Of a stretch of 35,992 nucleotides of DNA, positions 15,891 to 24,518 are shown one piece after another (the stretch's first letter is position 1; each line of letters starts with the position of its first letter). The translations under genes were made by a program, and so were the position numbers. The notes under the pieces are model-generated. The model was not told where the DNA came from. It saw only the letters and a list, made by a program, of their open reading frames with translations, and did no database searches. Location: the NCBI GenBank assembly GCA_937900135.1, contig CALCDJ010000041.1, forward strand, positions 1 to 35,992, in the 5' to 3' direction. This DNA is from an uncultured Blautia sp. (GTDB lineage: Bacteria > Bacillota > Clostridia > Lachnospirales > Lachnospiraceae).

Positions 15891-17723
15891 TTACTGTTTG
15901 CGGAATGCCGCTCTCTTTCTTTCTCTTGGGTCAAGAATACGCTTGCGGATACGAAGGCTGGTAGGAGTTACTTCCAGAAGCTCATCCTGGTCAATAAACT
16001 CAATGGCCTGCTCCAGGCTTAATACCTTAGGAGGAGTCAGCTTCAGGGCTTCGTCTGCAGAAGAGGAACGGGTGTTGGTGAGATGTTTGGTCTTACATAC
16101 ATTGAGTTCAATATCTTCTGCTTTTCCGTTCTGACCAATGACCATACCGCTGTATACCTTTTCGCCAGGACCAACGAAAAGCAAGCCGCGCTCCTGTGCG
16201 GAGAACAGACCATAGGTAACTGCCTCACCGGCTTCAAAGGCAATGAGAGAGCCCTGCTTACGGTACTGGAAGTCTCCCTTATAAGGAGCATAACCGTCAA
16301 AGGTAGTGTTCAGAATACCGGTTCCCTTTGTGGAAGTGAGGAATTCTCCACGGAAACCAATCAGTCCACGGGAAGGAATGTGGAATTCCAGACGGACAGA
16401 ACCGTCGCTGGCGGTACTCATACCCTGGAGTTCGCCCTTACGCTCGCTGAGCTTCTGGATTACTGTACCGGAAAATTCTTCTGGCACATCAACGTACGCG
16501 ATTTCCATAGGTTCCAGTTTTTTGTCACGTTCATCATAATGATAAAGAACCTCTGGTTTGCTTACTGCAAATTCAAAACCTTCACGGCGCATATTTTCGA
16601 TAAGGACAGAAAGATGCAGCTCACCACGGCCGGAAACCTTGAAACATTCGGTGGTTTCTGTATCTTCCACACGAAGGCTGACATCTGTATTCAGCTCTTT
16701 GTACAGGCGGTCGCGAAGATGACGGGAGGTGATGTACTTTCCTTCCTGACCGGCAAGAGGACTGTCATTTACCAGGAAGTTCATGGCAATGGTAGGCTCT
16801 GAAATTTTCTGGAAGGGGATGGCTTCCGGATTTTCTCCGCCGCACAGAGTATCGCCAATATGAATATCTGCAATTCCGGATACAGCCACAATGGAACCAA
16901 TAGAAGCTTCCTTTACTTCTACTTTGTTCAGACCGTCGAACTCATACAATTTGCTGATCTTTACCTTCTGACGTTTGTCCATGTCATGGTGATTCAGAAG
17001 CATCAGTTCCTGGTTTACTGCGATTTTACCGTTTTCTACTTTACCCACACCGATACGGCCTACATATTCGTTGTAATCGATGGTACTGATGAGAACCTGA
17101 GTATCAGCATCTGGATCACCGGTAGGAGCCGGAATATATTTTAAGATGGTTTCAAAAAGAGGCACCATATTTTCCGGTGTATCTTCCAGATCCAGAACTG
17201 CATGGCCTGCCTTGGCAGATGCGTAGAGGAATGGGCAGTCCAGCTGTTCGTCAGAAGCCTCCAGATCCATCAGAAGCTCCAGAACTTCATCAATCACCTC
17301 GTTGGGACGTGCCTCCGGGCGGTCGATTTTGTTGATACATACAATGACATGAAGATCCAGTTCCAGTGCTTTTTTCAGAACGAATTTTGTCTGAGGCATT
17401 GCGCCTTCAAAGGCATCTACCAGAAGGATAACGCCATCTACCATTTTTAATACACGTTCCACCTCGCCGCCGAAATCTGCATGGCCAGGGGTATCAATGA
17501 TATTGATTTTTACGCCCTTGTAATGGATAGCTGTGTTTTTGGAAAGAATTGTGATTCCACGTTCACGTTCAATGTCATTGGAATCCATGACACGTTCCTG
17601 CACATCCTGATTTTCACGGAATACGCCGCTTTGTTTGAGCAGCTGGTCCACAAGAGTGGTTTTTCCATGGTCAACATGGGCGATAATGGCTACGTTTCGT
17701 ACATCTTCGCGGTTGGTTTTCAT
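15891..17723 (-). CDS. typA: Translational GTPase TypA/BipA
   Basis: Ribosome-associated GTPase of 610 aa with roles in 50S assembly and stress adaptation. The G domain shows AHVDHGKTT (G1), RERGITI (G2), DTPGHADFGGEV (G3) and NKIDRPEARP (G4) in order, followed by EF-G-like domains and the BipA-specific C-terminus with RGLIGFRGEFLTSTKGTG and NVCKTKHLTNTRSSSADEAL. Full length and intact. Transcribed alone from a promoter on the minus strand at 17785-17812. Confidence 0.97.
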   Translation of the reverse strand: MKTNREDVRNVAIIAHVDHGKTTLVDQLLKQSGVFRENQDVQERVMDSNDIERERGITILSKNTAIHYKGVKINIIDTPGHADFGGEVERVLKMVDGVILLVDAFEGAMPQTKFVLKKALELDLHVIVCINKIDRPEARPNEVIDEVLELLMDLEASDEQLDCPFLYASAKAGHAVLDLEDTPENMVPLFETILKYIPAPTGDPDADTQVLISTIDYNEYVGRIGVGKVENGKIAVNQELMLLNHHDMDKRQKVKISKLYEFDGLNKVEVKEASIGSIVAVSGIADIHIGDTLCGGENPEAIPFQKISEPTIAMNFLVNDSPLAGQEGKYITSRHLRDRLYKELNTDVSLRVEDTETTECFKVSGRGELHLSVLIENMRREGFEFAVSKPEVLYHYDERDKKLEPMEIAYVDVPEEFSGTVIQKLSERKGELQGMSTASDGSVRLEFHIPSRGLIGFRGEFLTSTKGTGILNTTFDGYAPYKGDFQYRKQGSLIAFEAGEAVTYGLFSAQERGLLFVGPGEKVYSGMVIGQNGKAEDIELNVCKTKHLTNTRSSSADEALKLTPPKVLSLEQAIEFIDQDELLEVTPTSLRIRKRILDPRERKRAAFRKQ

Positions 17724-17784
17724 AAATTTAAAATCCTTTCTTTCTATATAAATGTGGTTTTGTTACATATCAATCCGAACTTCC

Positions 17785-17812
17785 AGTTTACCACATTTTT
17801 CGCAGATTACAA
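17785..17812 (-). promoter_or_regulatory. Probable typA promoter
   Basis: On the minus strand TTGTAA (17807-17812) and TAAACT (17785-17790) are separated by 16 bp, about 62 bp upstream of the typA ATG. Plausible but not consensus. Confidence 0.45.
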
Positions 17813-17925
17813 GGTATTGAAAAAAATTTTTTTTAAAATTATGGTTCTAAAGGACCGGTGAGAGACATAGACATTATATAGACCCGATGTAAGCAAAAAT
17901 ACAAAAAGAAGAGGAGTGCTATATT

Positions 17926-18552
17926 ATGTCAGACAAGATTATGGAAAATAACCAGGTGTCGATCATGGGAAGGATTGATACAGGCTTTACATTCAGCCAC
18001 CAGGTATATGGAGAAGGATTTTATACTATGGATCTGATGGTAAAGCGTTTAAGTGATTCCGAGGACCGGATTCCGGTGATGGTTTCTGAGCGCCTGATGG
18101 ATGTGACTCAGGACTATGTGGGAGAATACATAGAAATCCATGGACAGTTCCGATCCTATAATCGCCATGAAGAGAAGCATAACCGCCTGGTGCTTTCCGT
18201 ATTTGCCAGAGAAGTGAAGTTTGTGGAGGAAGAAGACGATTCCATACCAGTCAATCAGATTTTTCTGGATGGTTATATCTGTAAGCCGCCTGTATACCGA
18301 AAAACTCCCTTGGGAAGAGAAATTGCAGATCTCCTTCTGGCAGTAAACCGTCCTTATGGAAAATCTGATTACATACCCTGTATCTGCTGGGGACGAAATG
18401 CCCGCTACGCATCTGCCTTTCATGTGGGGGGACACCTGCTTTTGTGGGGGCGGATTCAAAGCAGAGAATACGTGAAAAAGACAGGAGAAAATGAAACAGA
18501 AAAGCGAATCGCCTATGAGGTATCCGTGAGTAAACTGGAATATATGGAGTGA
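17926..18552 (+). CDS. Tandem OB-fold single-stranded DNA-binding-like protein
   Basis: Protein of 208 aa that reads as two SSB-type OB folds in one chain. The first spans roughly residues 9-105 (NQVSIMGRIDTGFTFSH to LVLSVFAREVKFVEEE). The second spans roughly 111-207 (NQIFLDGYICKPPVYRKTP, REIADLLLAVNRPYGKSDYIP, CICWGRNARYASAFHVGGHL, then EVSVSKLEYME). The second copy keeps SSB-like strand and aromatic patterns. Ordinary SSB is one OB fold plus a disordered acidic tail; here the tail is missing, so the usual partner-docking site is absent. The ATG follows AGAGGAG. It is upstream of the corrinoid adenosyltransferase-dapAB genes. Role unknown; ssDNA binding is inferred from fold resemblance. 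Confidence 0.7.
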   Translation: MSDKIMENNQVSIMGRIDTGFTFSHQVYGEGFYTMDLMVKRLSDSEDRIPVMVSERLMDVTQDYVGEYIEIHGQFRSYNRHEEKHNRLVLSVFAREVKFVEEEDDSIPVNQIFLDGYICKPPVYRKTPLGREIADLLLAVNRPYGKSDYIPCICWGRNARYASAFHVGGHLLLWGRIQSREYVKKTGENETEKRIAYEVSVSKLEYME

Positions 18553-18561
18553 TACTTACGC

Positions 18562-18590
18562 TTGCATTTCTTTGCAATCTGAGGTAATAT
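18562..18590 (+). promoter_or_regulatory. Probable promoter for the adenosyltransferase-dapAB genes
   Basis: TTGCAT (18562-18567) and TAATAT (18585-18590) are 17 bp apart, between the SSB-like gene and the adenosyltransferase gene. TACGCTT before and AAGCGTA after form an inverted repeat that brackets the promoter and could be an operator. Confidence 0.5.
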
Positions 18591-18652
18591 AAGCGTATTC
18601 AAAGAAGTAAGCGTGGATGGGAAACAAACATGAGACGATAAGAGGAATGATA

Positions 18653-19159
18653 ATGGAAAGAGAAATAACAGAAGTTTACTGCGGTGGTGGAAGAGGGAAA
18701 ACCACATTGGCCATTGGCCAGAGCCTTCGGGAAGCAACGCGGGGCAAGAGTGTCATTATCATTCAGTTTCTCAAGGGAAAGGAACGCCGTTCCATGGATT
18801 TTCTCCAGGATCTGGAAGGTCTGGATATTAAGATTTTCCGCTTCGAGAAAATGGATACCTGTTATGAGGAATTGAATGACCAGCAGAAAGACGAAGAAAA
18901 AAGGAACATTTTGAATGGGCTGAATTTTGCAAGAAAAGTGCTGGCAACTCAGGAATGTGACCTGTTGGTACTGGATGAGATTCTTGGACTTTTGGACAAT
19001 GGAATCATTACAGCAGAAGGAATCGCAGAAATTTTGAAACAAAAAGATGAAACCATGCATATTATTATGACAGGACGGAATTTACCCGAAGAATTGCGGG
19101 AGTATGTGGACAGCGTTACCACACTGACCACAGATGAGCCGGACTGGGTGGAACAATAA
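18653..19159 (+). CDS. Cob(I)yrinic acid a,c-diamide adenosyltransferase (CobA/BtuR-like)
   Basis: P-loop protein of 168 aa in the CobA/CobO/BtuR family, which attaches the adenosyl group to cob(I)alamin or precursors. It has the N-terminal nucleotide-binding loop YCGGGRGKTTLAIG (residues 9-22), IIIQFLKGKE, CDLLVLDEILGLLDNGII with the acidic pair, and IIMTGRNLPEELREYVD, matching the family's TGRN segment. The start is ATG at 18653, 7 nt after AGAGG; ATGs at 18617 and 18647 are in frame but badly spaced. dapA follows after 31 nt. In this genome it would convert cobalamin taken up by the BtuFCD-like system to the coenzyme form. Confidence 0.85.
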   Translation: MEREITEVYCGGGRGKTTLAIGQSLREATRGKSVIIIQFLKGKERRSMDFLQDLEGLDIKIFRFEKMDTCYEELNDQQKDEEKRNILNGLNFARKVLATQECDLLVLDEILGLLDNGIITAEGIAEILKQKDETMHIIMTGRNLPEELREYVDSVTTLTTDEPDWVEQ

Positions 19160-19190
19160 ACGAATCTGACAAAAACAAGGAGGAAGGCAT

Positions 19191-20084
19191 ATGGCAATTT
19201 TTAAAGGTGCAGGAGTAGCAATTGTAACTCCGATGTATGAGGATGGAAAAATAAATTATGATAAACTGGGGGAACTGATCGAGTATCAGATTGCAAACAG
19301 CACAGATGCGATTATTATCTGTGGAACCACAGGGGAATCCTCCACCATGACTCACGGAGAGCACTTAAATACCATTAAATATGCGATTGACAAGGTTGCG
19401 AAGAGAGTCCCTGTAATTGCAGGAACTGGTTCTAATTGTACAGAAACAGCGATTATGATGTCACAGGAGGCTGCTTCCTACGGCGCAGATGCTCTGCTTC
19501 TGGTGACCCCATATTACAATAAAGCAACACAGAAGGGGCTGATCGCACATTATACAGCGATTGCCAATGCAGTTCCTGAGACACCGATCATTATGTACAA
19601 TGTTCCAAGCCGTACCGGATGTAACCTTCTTCCGGCAACAGTAGTATCTCTGTGTAAAAACGTAAAGAATATTGTAGGAATCAAGGCTGCCAGCGGAGAT
19701 CTTTCTCAGATTGCCAAGATGATGTCTATGGCAGACGGATGTGTGGAACTTTATTCCGGAAACGACGATCAGGTACTGCCGGTTCTTTCACTGGGCGGAT
19801 ATGGTGTAATTTCTGTGCTGTCCAATGTAGCGCCTAAGGAAACACATGATATGGTAATGAAATTCCTTGAGGGAGATCTGGAAGGCGCTGCTAAGATCCA
19901 GCTGGATGCCATTCCACTGATCAATGCGCTGTTCTGTGAAGTGAATCCGATTCCGGTAAAAACAGCTCTGAATCTGATGGGTATGGAGGTTGGTCCTCTT
20001 CGTATGCCACTGTGTGAGATGGAAGATGCCAATAAGCAGGTATTGATTAAGGCGATGAAGGATTTCGGTATTTCACTGGCATAA
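19191..20084 (+). CDS. dapA: 4-hydroxy-tetrahydrodipicolinate synthase
   Basis: Condenses pyruvate with aspartate semialdehyde, the first committed step to lysine and meso-diaminopimelate. The 297-aa TIM barrel shows GTTGESSTMTHGEH, the catalytic tyrosine in IMYNVPSRTG (Tyr136), the Schiff-base lysine in IVGIKAASGD (Lys165), and SGNDDQVLPVLSLGGYGVISV. AGGAGG precedes the ATG. dapB follows 29 nt after its stop, so the two steps are cotranscribed. Confidence 0.97.
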   Translation: MAIFKGAGVAIVTPMYEDGKINYDKLGELIEYQIANSTDAIIICGTTGESSTMTHGEHLNTIKYAIDKVAKRVPVIAGTGSNCTETAIMMSQEAASYGADALLLVTPYYNKATQKGLIAHYTAIANAVPETPIIMYNVPSRTGCNLLPATVVSLCKNVKNIVGIKAASGDLSQIAKMMSMADGCVELYSGNDDQVLPVLSLGGYGVISVLSNVAPKETHDMVMKFLEGDLEGAAKIQLDAIPLINALFCEVNPIPVKTALNLMGMEVGPLRMPLCEMEDANKQVLIKAMKDFGISLA

Positions 20085-20113
20085 ACAGTTACAGGATGGG
20101 AAAGGAAGTACAT

Positions 20114-20869
20114 ATGGTTAAAATCATCATGCATGGCTGCAACGGACATATGGGACAGGTGATCAGTGATCTGATTGCCCAGGACCCGGAAGCACAGGTG
20201 GTTGCAGGCATTGATATTGCAGATAAGGGAACAAACAGTTATCCGGTTTTTACAGATATCTGGAAATGTGACACAGAAGCAGATGCAATCATTGATTTTT
20301 CTTCTGCAAAGGCAGTAGATGCATTGCTGGATTTCAGCGTAAAGAGACAGATTCCAGTGGTTCTCTGTACCACAGGCTTAAGTGAAGAACAGCTTGTGAA
20401 GGTGGAAGAGGCGTCAAAGAAGGTTGCGGTGCTGAAATCAGCGAATATGTCTTTGGGGATCAATACCCTTCTGAAATTGATTCAGGATGCGGCTAAGGTT
20501 CTGGCGGGAGCCGGATTTGATATGGAGATTGTGGAACGTCATCACCGTCTGAAGCTGGATGCGCCAAGCGGAACTGCGCTTGCACTGGCAGACAGTCTGA
20601 ATGAAGCCATGGATCAGAAATACCATTATGTGTATGACCGCAGCCAGAAGAGAGAAAAAAGAGACGACAAAGAAATCGGAATCTCTGCTGTACGTGGAGG
20701 AACCATCGTAGGAGAGCATGAAGTAATCTTTGCCGGACCGGACGAAGTGATTGAATTTAAGCATACTGCATATTCCAAAGCCGTTTTTGGAAAAGGCGCT
20801 GTTGAGGCAGCCAAATTCCTGGTAGGAAAACCGGCAGGAAGATATGATATGCAGGATGTTATTGGATAA
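20114..20869 (+). CDS. dapB: 4-hydroxy-tetrahydrodipicolinate reductase
   Basis: NAD(P)H-dependent second enzyme of the DapA-DapB pair in lysine/diaminopimelate synthesis. The N-terminal dinucleotide fold reads MHGCNGHMGQVISDLIAQD, the substrate-binding signature is ERHHRLKLDAPSGTAL, and RGGTIVGEHEVIFAGPDE follows. The start is ATG at 20114 after AAGGAAG, giving 251 aa; an upstream in-frame ATG at 20096 adds six unneeded residues. A strong terminator follows. Confidence 0.97.
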   Translation: MVKIIMHGCNGHMGQVISDLIAQDPEAQVVAGIDIADKGTNSYPVFTDIWKCDTEADAIIDFSSAKAVDALLDFSVKRQIPVVLCTTGLSEEQLVKVEEASKKVAVLKSANMSLGINTLLKLIQDAAKVLAGAGFDMEIVERHHRLKLDAPSGTALALADSLNEAMDQKYHYVYDRSQKREKRDDKEIGISAVRGGTIVGEHEVIFAGPDEVIEFKHTAYSKAVFGKGAVEAAKFLVGKPAGRYDMQDVIG

Positions 20870-20887
20870 AGAAAAAATTTCAAACTG

Positions 20888-20921
20888 AAAAATGCAGGGT
20901 GCCAATGCGCCCTGCATTTTT
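20888..20921. terminator. Bidirectional terminator between dapB and the response regulator
   Basis: Stem AAAAATGCAGGGTGC (20888-20902) / GCGCCCTGCATTTTT (20907-20921), with one G-T pair, loop CAAT, followed by TTT. It serves the convergent dapB and yesN-like genes. Confidence 0.92.
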
Positions 20922-20922
20922 T

Positions 20923-22470
20923 TTAAAGCTGTTCACGGTATTCTTTGGGAGTCATTCCTGCATTTTTCTTAAAAAAATGAGAAAAGTACGTAGTATCGTT
21001 GATGCCAATCTGTTCCGCAACCTCATAAATCTTCAGGTTGGGATTTCCCAGAAGTTCTTTTGCTTTTTCTGTCTTTTTCTGGTTGATGGTGGAAATAATG
21101 GTATTTCCAGTCTGTTCCTTAAATGTCCGGCTTAAATAGCTGCTGTTTACATGAAGGGCCTCTGCGATGTCTACAAGAGTGAGGGCTTCCTGATAATGGC
21201 GGTCAATGTAAGCGGTGGTTTCACTTACCAGGCGGCTCTGATTCTTGGCAGCAGGTTTCAGGCAGGCTGCGGTGGCAGCGAGCATGGAATCCATTAGAGT
21301 GGTATAGTCTTTTAACAGACTGGAACGGAGAATATTTTCTGTGAGTGTTGGAATTCCTGTCTGTTCAGCCGTGGAGGTATGGAGAGAGAGCAGAAGTTTG
21401 TCGCAGATATTCTGCAGCAATACACCGGTGCTTTTAAAAACAGACATACTGCAGCCAGACAGAAGAGAAAGTATGGAGAGAAACAGCGTATGGGATTTTT
21501 CGCTGTCTCCATTCTGCAGTTCCAGGCTGATTTCATCCAGAAGGTGATGGAGATTCTGGAAATCCACTTCTGAGATATCGGTTTCTTTATCGGAAGCTGT
21601 GTAGACCTTCTTGGTATGATCCATGAAAAAATGGGTGGAGAGAAGGCTTGCCTGCTGGTAAGCAACAGGAAGATCCTCTGCCCGGTTGTACAGGCTGCTG
21701 ATTCCTATGGTAACCTTTAGCTGCATGAACCCTTCCAGCGTTTCCGCAAGGGTGGCGCAGGTCTCAAACAGAGAACGGCGCATATCACCGCAAAGTCCAT
21801 ACATAATCAGACAGAAGTGTTCTTTGTCCAGAAAAATGTGATAAAGGTCTTTGCCGGAAAAGGACATGGAAAAAAAGTTGGTGAGACTTTTATAAAATTT
21901 ATCCTTTTCTGTGGATTCCAGTTTCGCGGTGGGCAGAAAATGTATAGAGATTACATGGTAACTGCCAAGTTCAATGCCATAGGAGGCACATCCGGTTTCG
22001 ATATCCGTATCATAAAGAGAACCGTCGATGGCAGACTTCAAAAAATTTCTGCGCAGAAGAGGGAGATCCCTGGAAACGTGAGTGGTATGGCGATACTGTT
22101 CCACAGATTTTTTGGCTTTTTGTACAGCGGACTGGATTCCGGAGAGTACGTCTGCTTTTGTGATATAATCCACCACATTATATTGGATGGCAGATCGGGC
22201 ATAAGAAAAGTCTGCATAACCGGTGAGGATGATCACAGCGGTGGGAAGTTTGTTTTCGTAGATGTGTCTGGCAATGGAGATTCCATCGGTACCAGGCATT
22301 TTGATATCGCAGATCAGGATGTCTGGCTGATATACAGAAAGATTTTCCAGTACCGCAGAACCGTTTTCAGCCTGAAAAACGATTTCACAGTCCAGTTCTT
22401 TCCAGTTCACCAGCCCTACCAGGCCCTTTCGTACAATTGCCTCATCATCGGCGATCATTACCTTATACAT
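20923..22470 (-). CDS. AraC-type response regulator (YesN-like)
   Basis: Cytoplasmic transcription factor of 515 aa. The N-terminal receiver domain has the acidic pocket ADDE (residues 7-10) and phospho-acceptor Asp55 in DILICDIKMPG, then VILTGYADF and a conserved Lys in the VVDYITKADV segment. The middle is a poorly conserved linker. The last ~100 residues carry two AraC helix-turn-helix motifs (ALTLVDIAEALHVNSSYLSR and KIYEVAEQIGINDTTYFS, ending with FFKKNAGMTPKEYRE). Its start overlaps the 3' end of the sensor kinase gene by 8 nt. It very likely activates the divergent transporter and fucosidase genes. AraC-type regulators of this class often bind direct repeats. Confidence 0.93.
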   Translation of the reverse strand: MYKVMIADDEAIVRKGLVGLVNWKELDCEIVFQAENGSAVLENLSVYQPDILICDIKMPGTDGISIARHIYENKLPTAVIILTGYADFSYARSAIQYNVVDYITKADVLSGIQSAVQKAKKSVEQYRHTTHVSRDLPLLRRNFLKSAIDGSLYDTDIETGCASYGIELGSYHVISIHFLPTAKLESTEKDKFYKSLTNFFSMSFSGKDLYHIFLDKEHFCLIMYGLCGDMRRSLFETCATLAETLEGFMQLKVTIGISSLYNRAEDLPVAYQQASLLSTHFFMDHTKKVYTASDKETDISEVDFQNLHHLLDEISLELQNGDSEKSHTLFLSILSLLSGCSMSVFKSTGVLLQNICDKLLLSLHTSTAEQTGIPTLTENILRSSLLKDYTTLMDSMLAATAACLKPAAKNQSRLVSETTAYIDRHYQEALTLVDIAEALHVNSSYLSRTFKEQTGNTIISTINQKKTEKAKELLGNPNLKIYEVAEQIGINDTTYFSHFFKKNAGMTPKEYREQL

Positions 22471-24271
22471 GATTGTCCTCCTTTTCTTCTTGTCCGTATT
22501 CCAGAGGGAGAGTCAGTATGACTTGGGTTCCTTCCTGTGGAATAGAAAAAATAGATACGCCATAGGGTTCTCCATAAAAATGGCGTATGATTTTGTGTAC
22601 ATTTAACATACCAATGTGGGTGTGGTCTTCAGAGGTATAGGAATGGATTTCCTCTGGTGTTTCCCCGTGAAGTTCTTTTGGGAAGCCCACACCATTGTCT
22701 TTTACGGAAATCACCAGCGTATCTTCTTTCTTGGTTACCTGGATCCGTATGTGTCCGGGATGCTGGCTGGGTTCAATGCCGTGTACCATGGAATTTTCAG
22801 CAATGGGCTGAATGCAGAGCCTTGGAATGAGAAGGGCTGCGCAAGAAGGTGGTTCCAGGTGAATTTCGTAAGTCAGCTTGTCTTCAAAACGGCATTTTTG
22901 CAGGTAAAGATAAAAATTTACATATTCCAGTTCTTCCTGAACGGGAATTTTTTCTTTTCCGGTTTTACAGATCTTGGCCTGAATCAGAAGAGAAAAGGAA
23001 TGGATCATCTGATACACCTGCTCATTTCCGTCAAACTTTGCCTGCAATGCAATGGTATTAAGGACATTGAACATAAAATGAGGATTCATCTGTGCCTGAA
23101 GAAACTGCAGCTGTGATTCCTTGATGATAATCTGTTTTTCGTATACTTCATTGATCAGGTAGTCGATCCTTCCAGTCATGGAATTAAAAACGTGGCTGAT
23201 ATCAGAAAATTCTGCAGTGTCAAAATCCGGAAGTCTGGTGTCAAAGGCGCCCTGTTCCACCAGCTTCATCTTTTCTTCCACAATTTTCAGTGGTTTTGTC
23301 ATTCGATAGGTGATAAAAAAAGCAAGGGCAAAAACAGCGGGAGCCAGGATGAGAAGCAGGTATAAATAAACCTTGATGGAGTCGTACAGCATACTGTCGA
23401 TATAGTTTTTGGGAATGCCGGCGGCAACCCGGAAGCCCAGTCCCAGATATCTGGCAGATGCCAGATAGGGGCGGGAAGAAAAACGGCAGACACTTACCTG
23501 GCCGGAATTTGTTTGGACCAGTGCAGACAGCGCTTCTTCCGGAATGGAAAAATCATTGCTTTTTTCCAGAATCTGATCGTTTCGGTCAAAGACTAGCCAA
23601 AAAGAGTCCTTATACCGATCCATGTTGGACATCATATCTTTAAAAGAGGTATGGGAAATATCATAAATTAATACCCCTGCAATATGAAAACTGTCATCAT
23701 AAATACCAGCCGCCAGACGGAGGCTGTCTCCGGAGGGATAAAAACAGATATCCGAACCAGAGGAGAGAAAATCTTCATATACTTTGGAAAAATCCTTGCG
23801 AAGCGTTTCTTTTTCTGATTTTGTATGGGAACTGTAAAAACTTTGGGCGACAGGCGTGGTTACCCTTTCGGAAGCGGGGAACAGGAATACATTTTCAAGA
23901 AAAGGGGTTTCCATTCCTTCTGTGTTCGTGGAAGCATAGATATCCACACAGTTTTCAAACTGGGACTGAATCAGGTCTTCATCGTAAGGAGAAGGCTGGG
24001 ATTTGTTCTGATCCTTCAGGTGCTGCATGAGAATTTTATTGCTTCGGATACGGAGCAGTACGTTTTCTGCCAGAGTAATACGGCTGCTGAAGTTATCCAG
24101 AGTTTCCTCAATCAAAAAGGAGATATCTCCCTGAATCTGGGGCGACATGGAACGAAAGTAGGTAAAAAATATAGTTCCTCCACAGAGCAGCAGGCTGGCC
24201 ATGCAGATGAAAATGGAGAGCAGGATAATCTTAATACGAAGTTTTGTTTTTTTTGGCTGTTTCTCTTTCAT
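22463..24271 (-). CDS. Sensor histidine kinase (YesM-like)
   Basis: Membrane kinase of 602 aa. A first transmembrane segment (about residues 12-38, IILLSIFICMASLLLCGGTI) and a second (about 303-330, YLYLLLILAPAVFALAFF) flank a ~260-residue extracellular sensor domain. A HAMP linker follows, then the His_kinase box QAQMNPHFMFNVLNTI with phospho-acceptor His398. The C-terminal ATPase domain has ENSMVHGIE and VKDNGVGFP. This is the YesM/LytS-type architecture that pairs with YesN. It faces the binding-protein genes across a 247-bp divergent promoter region and probably senses the imported glycan, directly or through a loaded binding protein. Confidence 0.94.
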   Translation of the reverse strand: MKEKQPKKTKLRIKIILLSIFICMASLLLCGGTIFFTYFRSMSPQIQGDISFLIEETLDNFSSRITLAENVLLRIRSNKILMQHLKDQNKSQPSPYDEDLIQSQFENCVDIYASTNTEGMETPFLENVFLFPASERVTTPVAQSFYSSHTKSEKETLRKDFSKVYEDFLSSGSDICFYPSGDSLRLAAGIYDDSFHIAGVLIYDISHTSFKDMMSNMDRYKDSFWLVFDRNDQILEKSNDFSIPEEALSALVQTNSGQVSVCRFSSRPYLASARYLGLGFRVAAGIPKNYIDSMLYDSIKVYLYLLLILAPAVFALAFFITYRMTKPLKIVEEKMKLVEQGAFDTRLPDFDTAEFSDISHVFNSMTGRIDYLINEVYEKQIIIKESQLQFLQAQMNPHFMFNVLNTIALQAKFDGNEQVYQMIHSFSLLIQAKICKTGKEKIPVQEELEYVNFYLYLQKCRFEDKLTYEIHLEPPSCAALLIPRLCIQPIAENSMVHGIEPSQHPGHIRIQVTKKEDTLVISVKDNGVGFPKELHGETPEEIHSYTSEDHTHIGMLNVHKIIRHFYGEPYGVSIFSIPQEGTQVILTLPLEYGQEEKEDNHV

Positions 24272-24359
24272 AATTCCCCCGTGTCTTCAAATAATGCGTG
24301 TAAGGCTTGTTGCTAAGTCCCGGTGTTAAATTTCATGGAAAAGTAACGGGCATAAAACC

Positions 24360-24387
24360 AGTATATCAGATTAAAAGGTTTAAGCAA
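24360..24387 (-). promoter_or_regulatory. Promoter for the two-component genes
   Basis: On the minus strand TTGCTT (24382-24387) and TATACT (24360-24365) are 16 bp apart, with an extended -10 TG one base upstream. It lies 33 bp from the divergent promoter. Confidence 0.55.
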
Positions 24388-24419
24388 CTGTTTTATCCTG
24401 GTCTTTCATTAAGAATGCG

Positions 24420-24448
24420 TTGCTACTTTTTTTTCGCTATGGTATATT
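24420..24448 (+). promoter_or_regulatory. Promoter of the first binding-protein gene
   Basis: TTGCTA (24420-24425) and TATATT (24443-24448) with a 17-bp spacer that includes eight consecutive T residues. It drives the GTG-started lipoprotein gene about 70 bp downstream. Confidence 0.6.
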
Positions 24449-24518
24449 AGAAACAATATGACAGGCTTTCTGAAGAAAAAGTGAGGGTGTACAGCGCCAT
24501 GAAAGAGGAGAATGCAAC

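Noticed and set aside
16083..16802. 239-codon plus-strand frame opposite typA
   Set aside because: It is antisense to an intact conserved GTPase and shows no domain pattern.
17817..17843. A/T-run palindrome near the typA/SSB-like divergent region as a terminator or origin element
   Set aside because: It is a simple poly-A/poly-T stretch without GC stem or repeated initiator boxes; probably just promoter-region bending.
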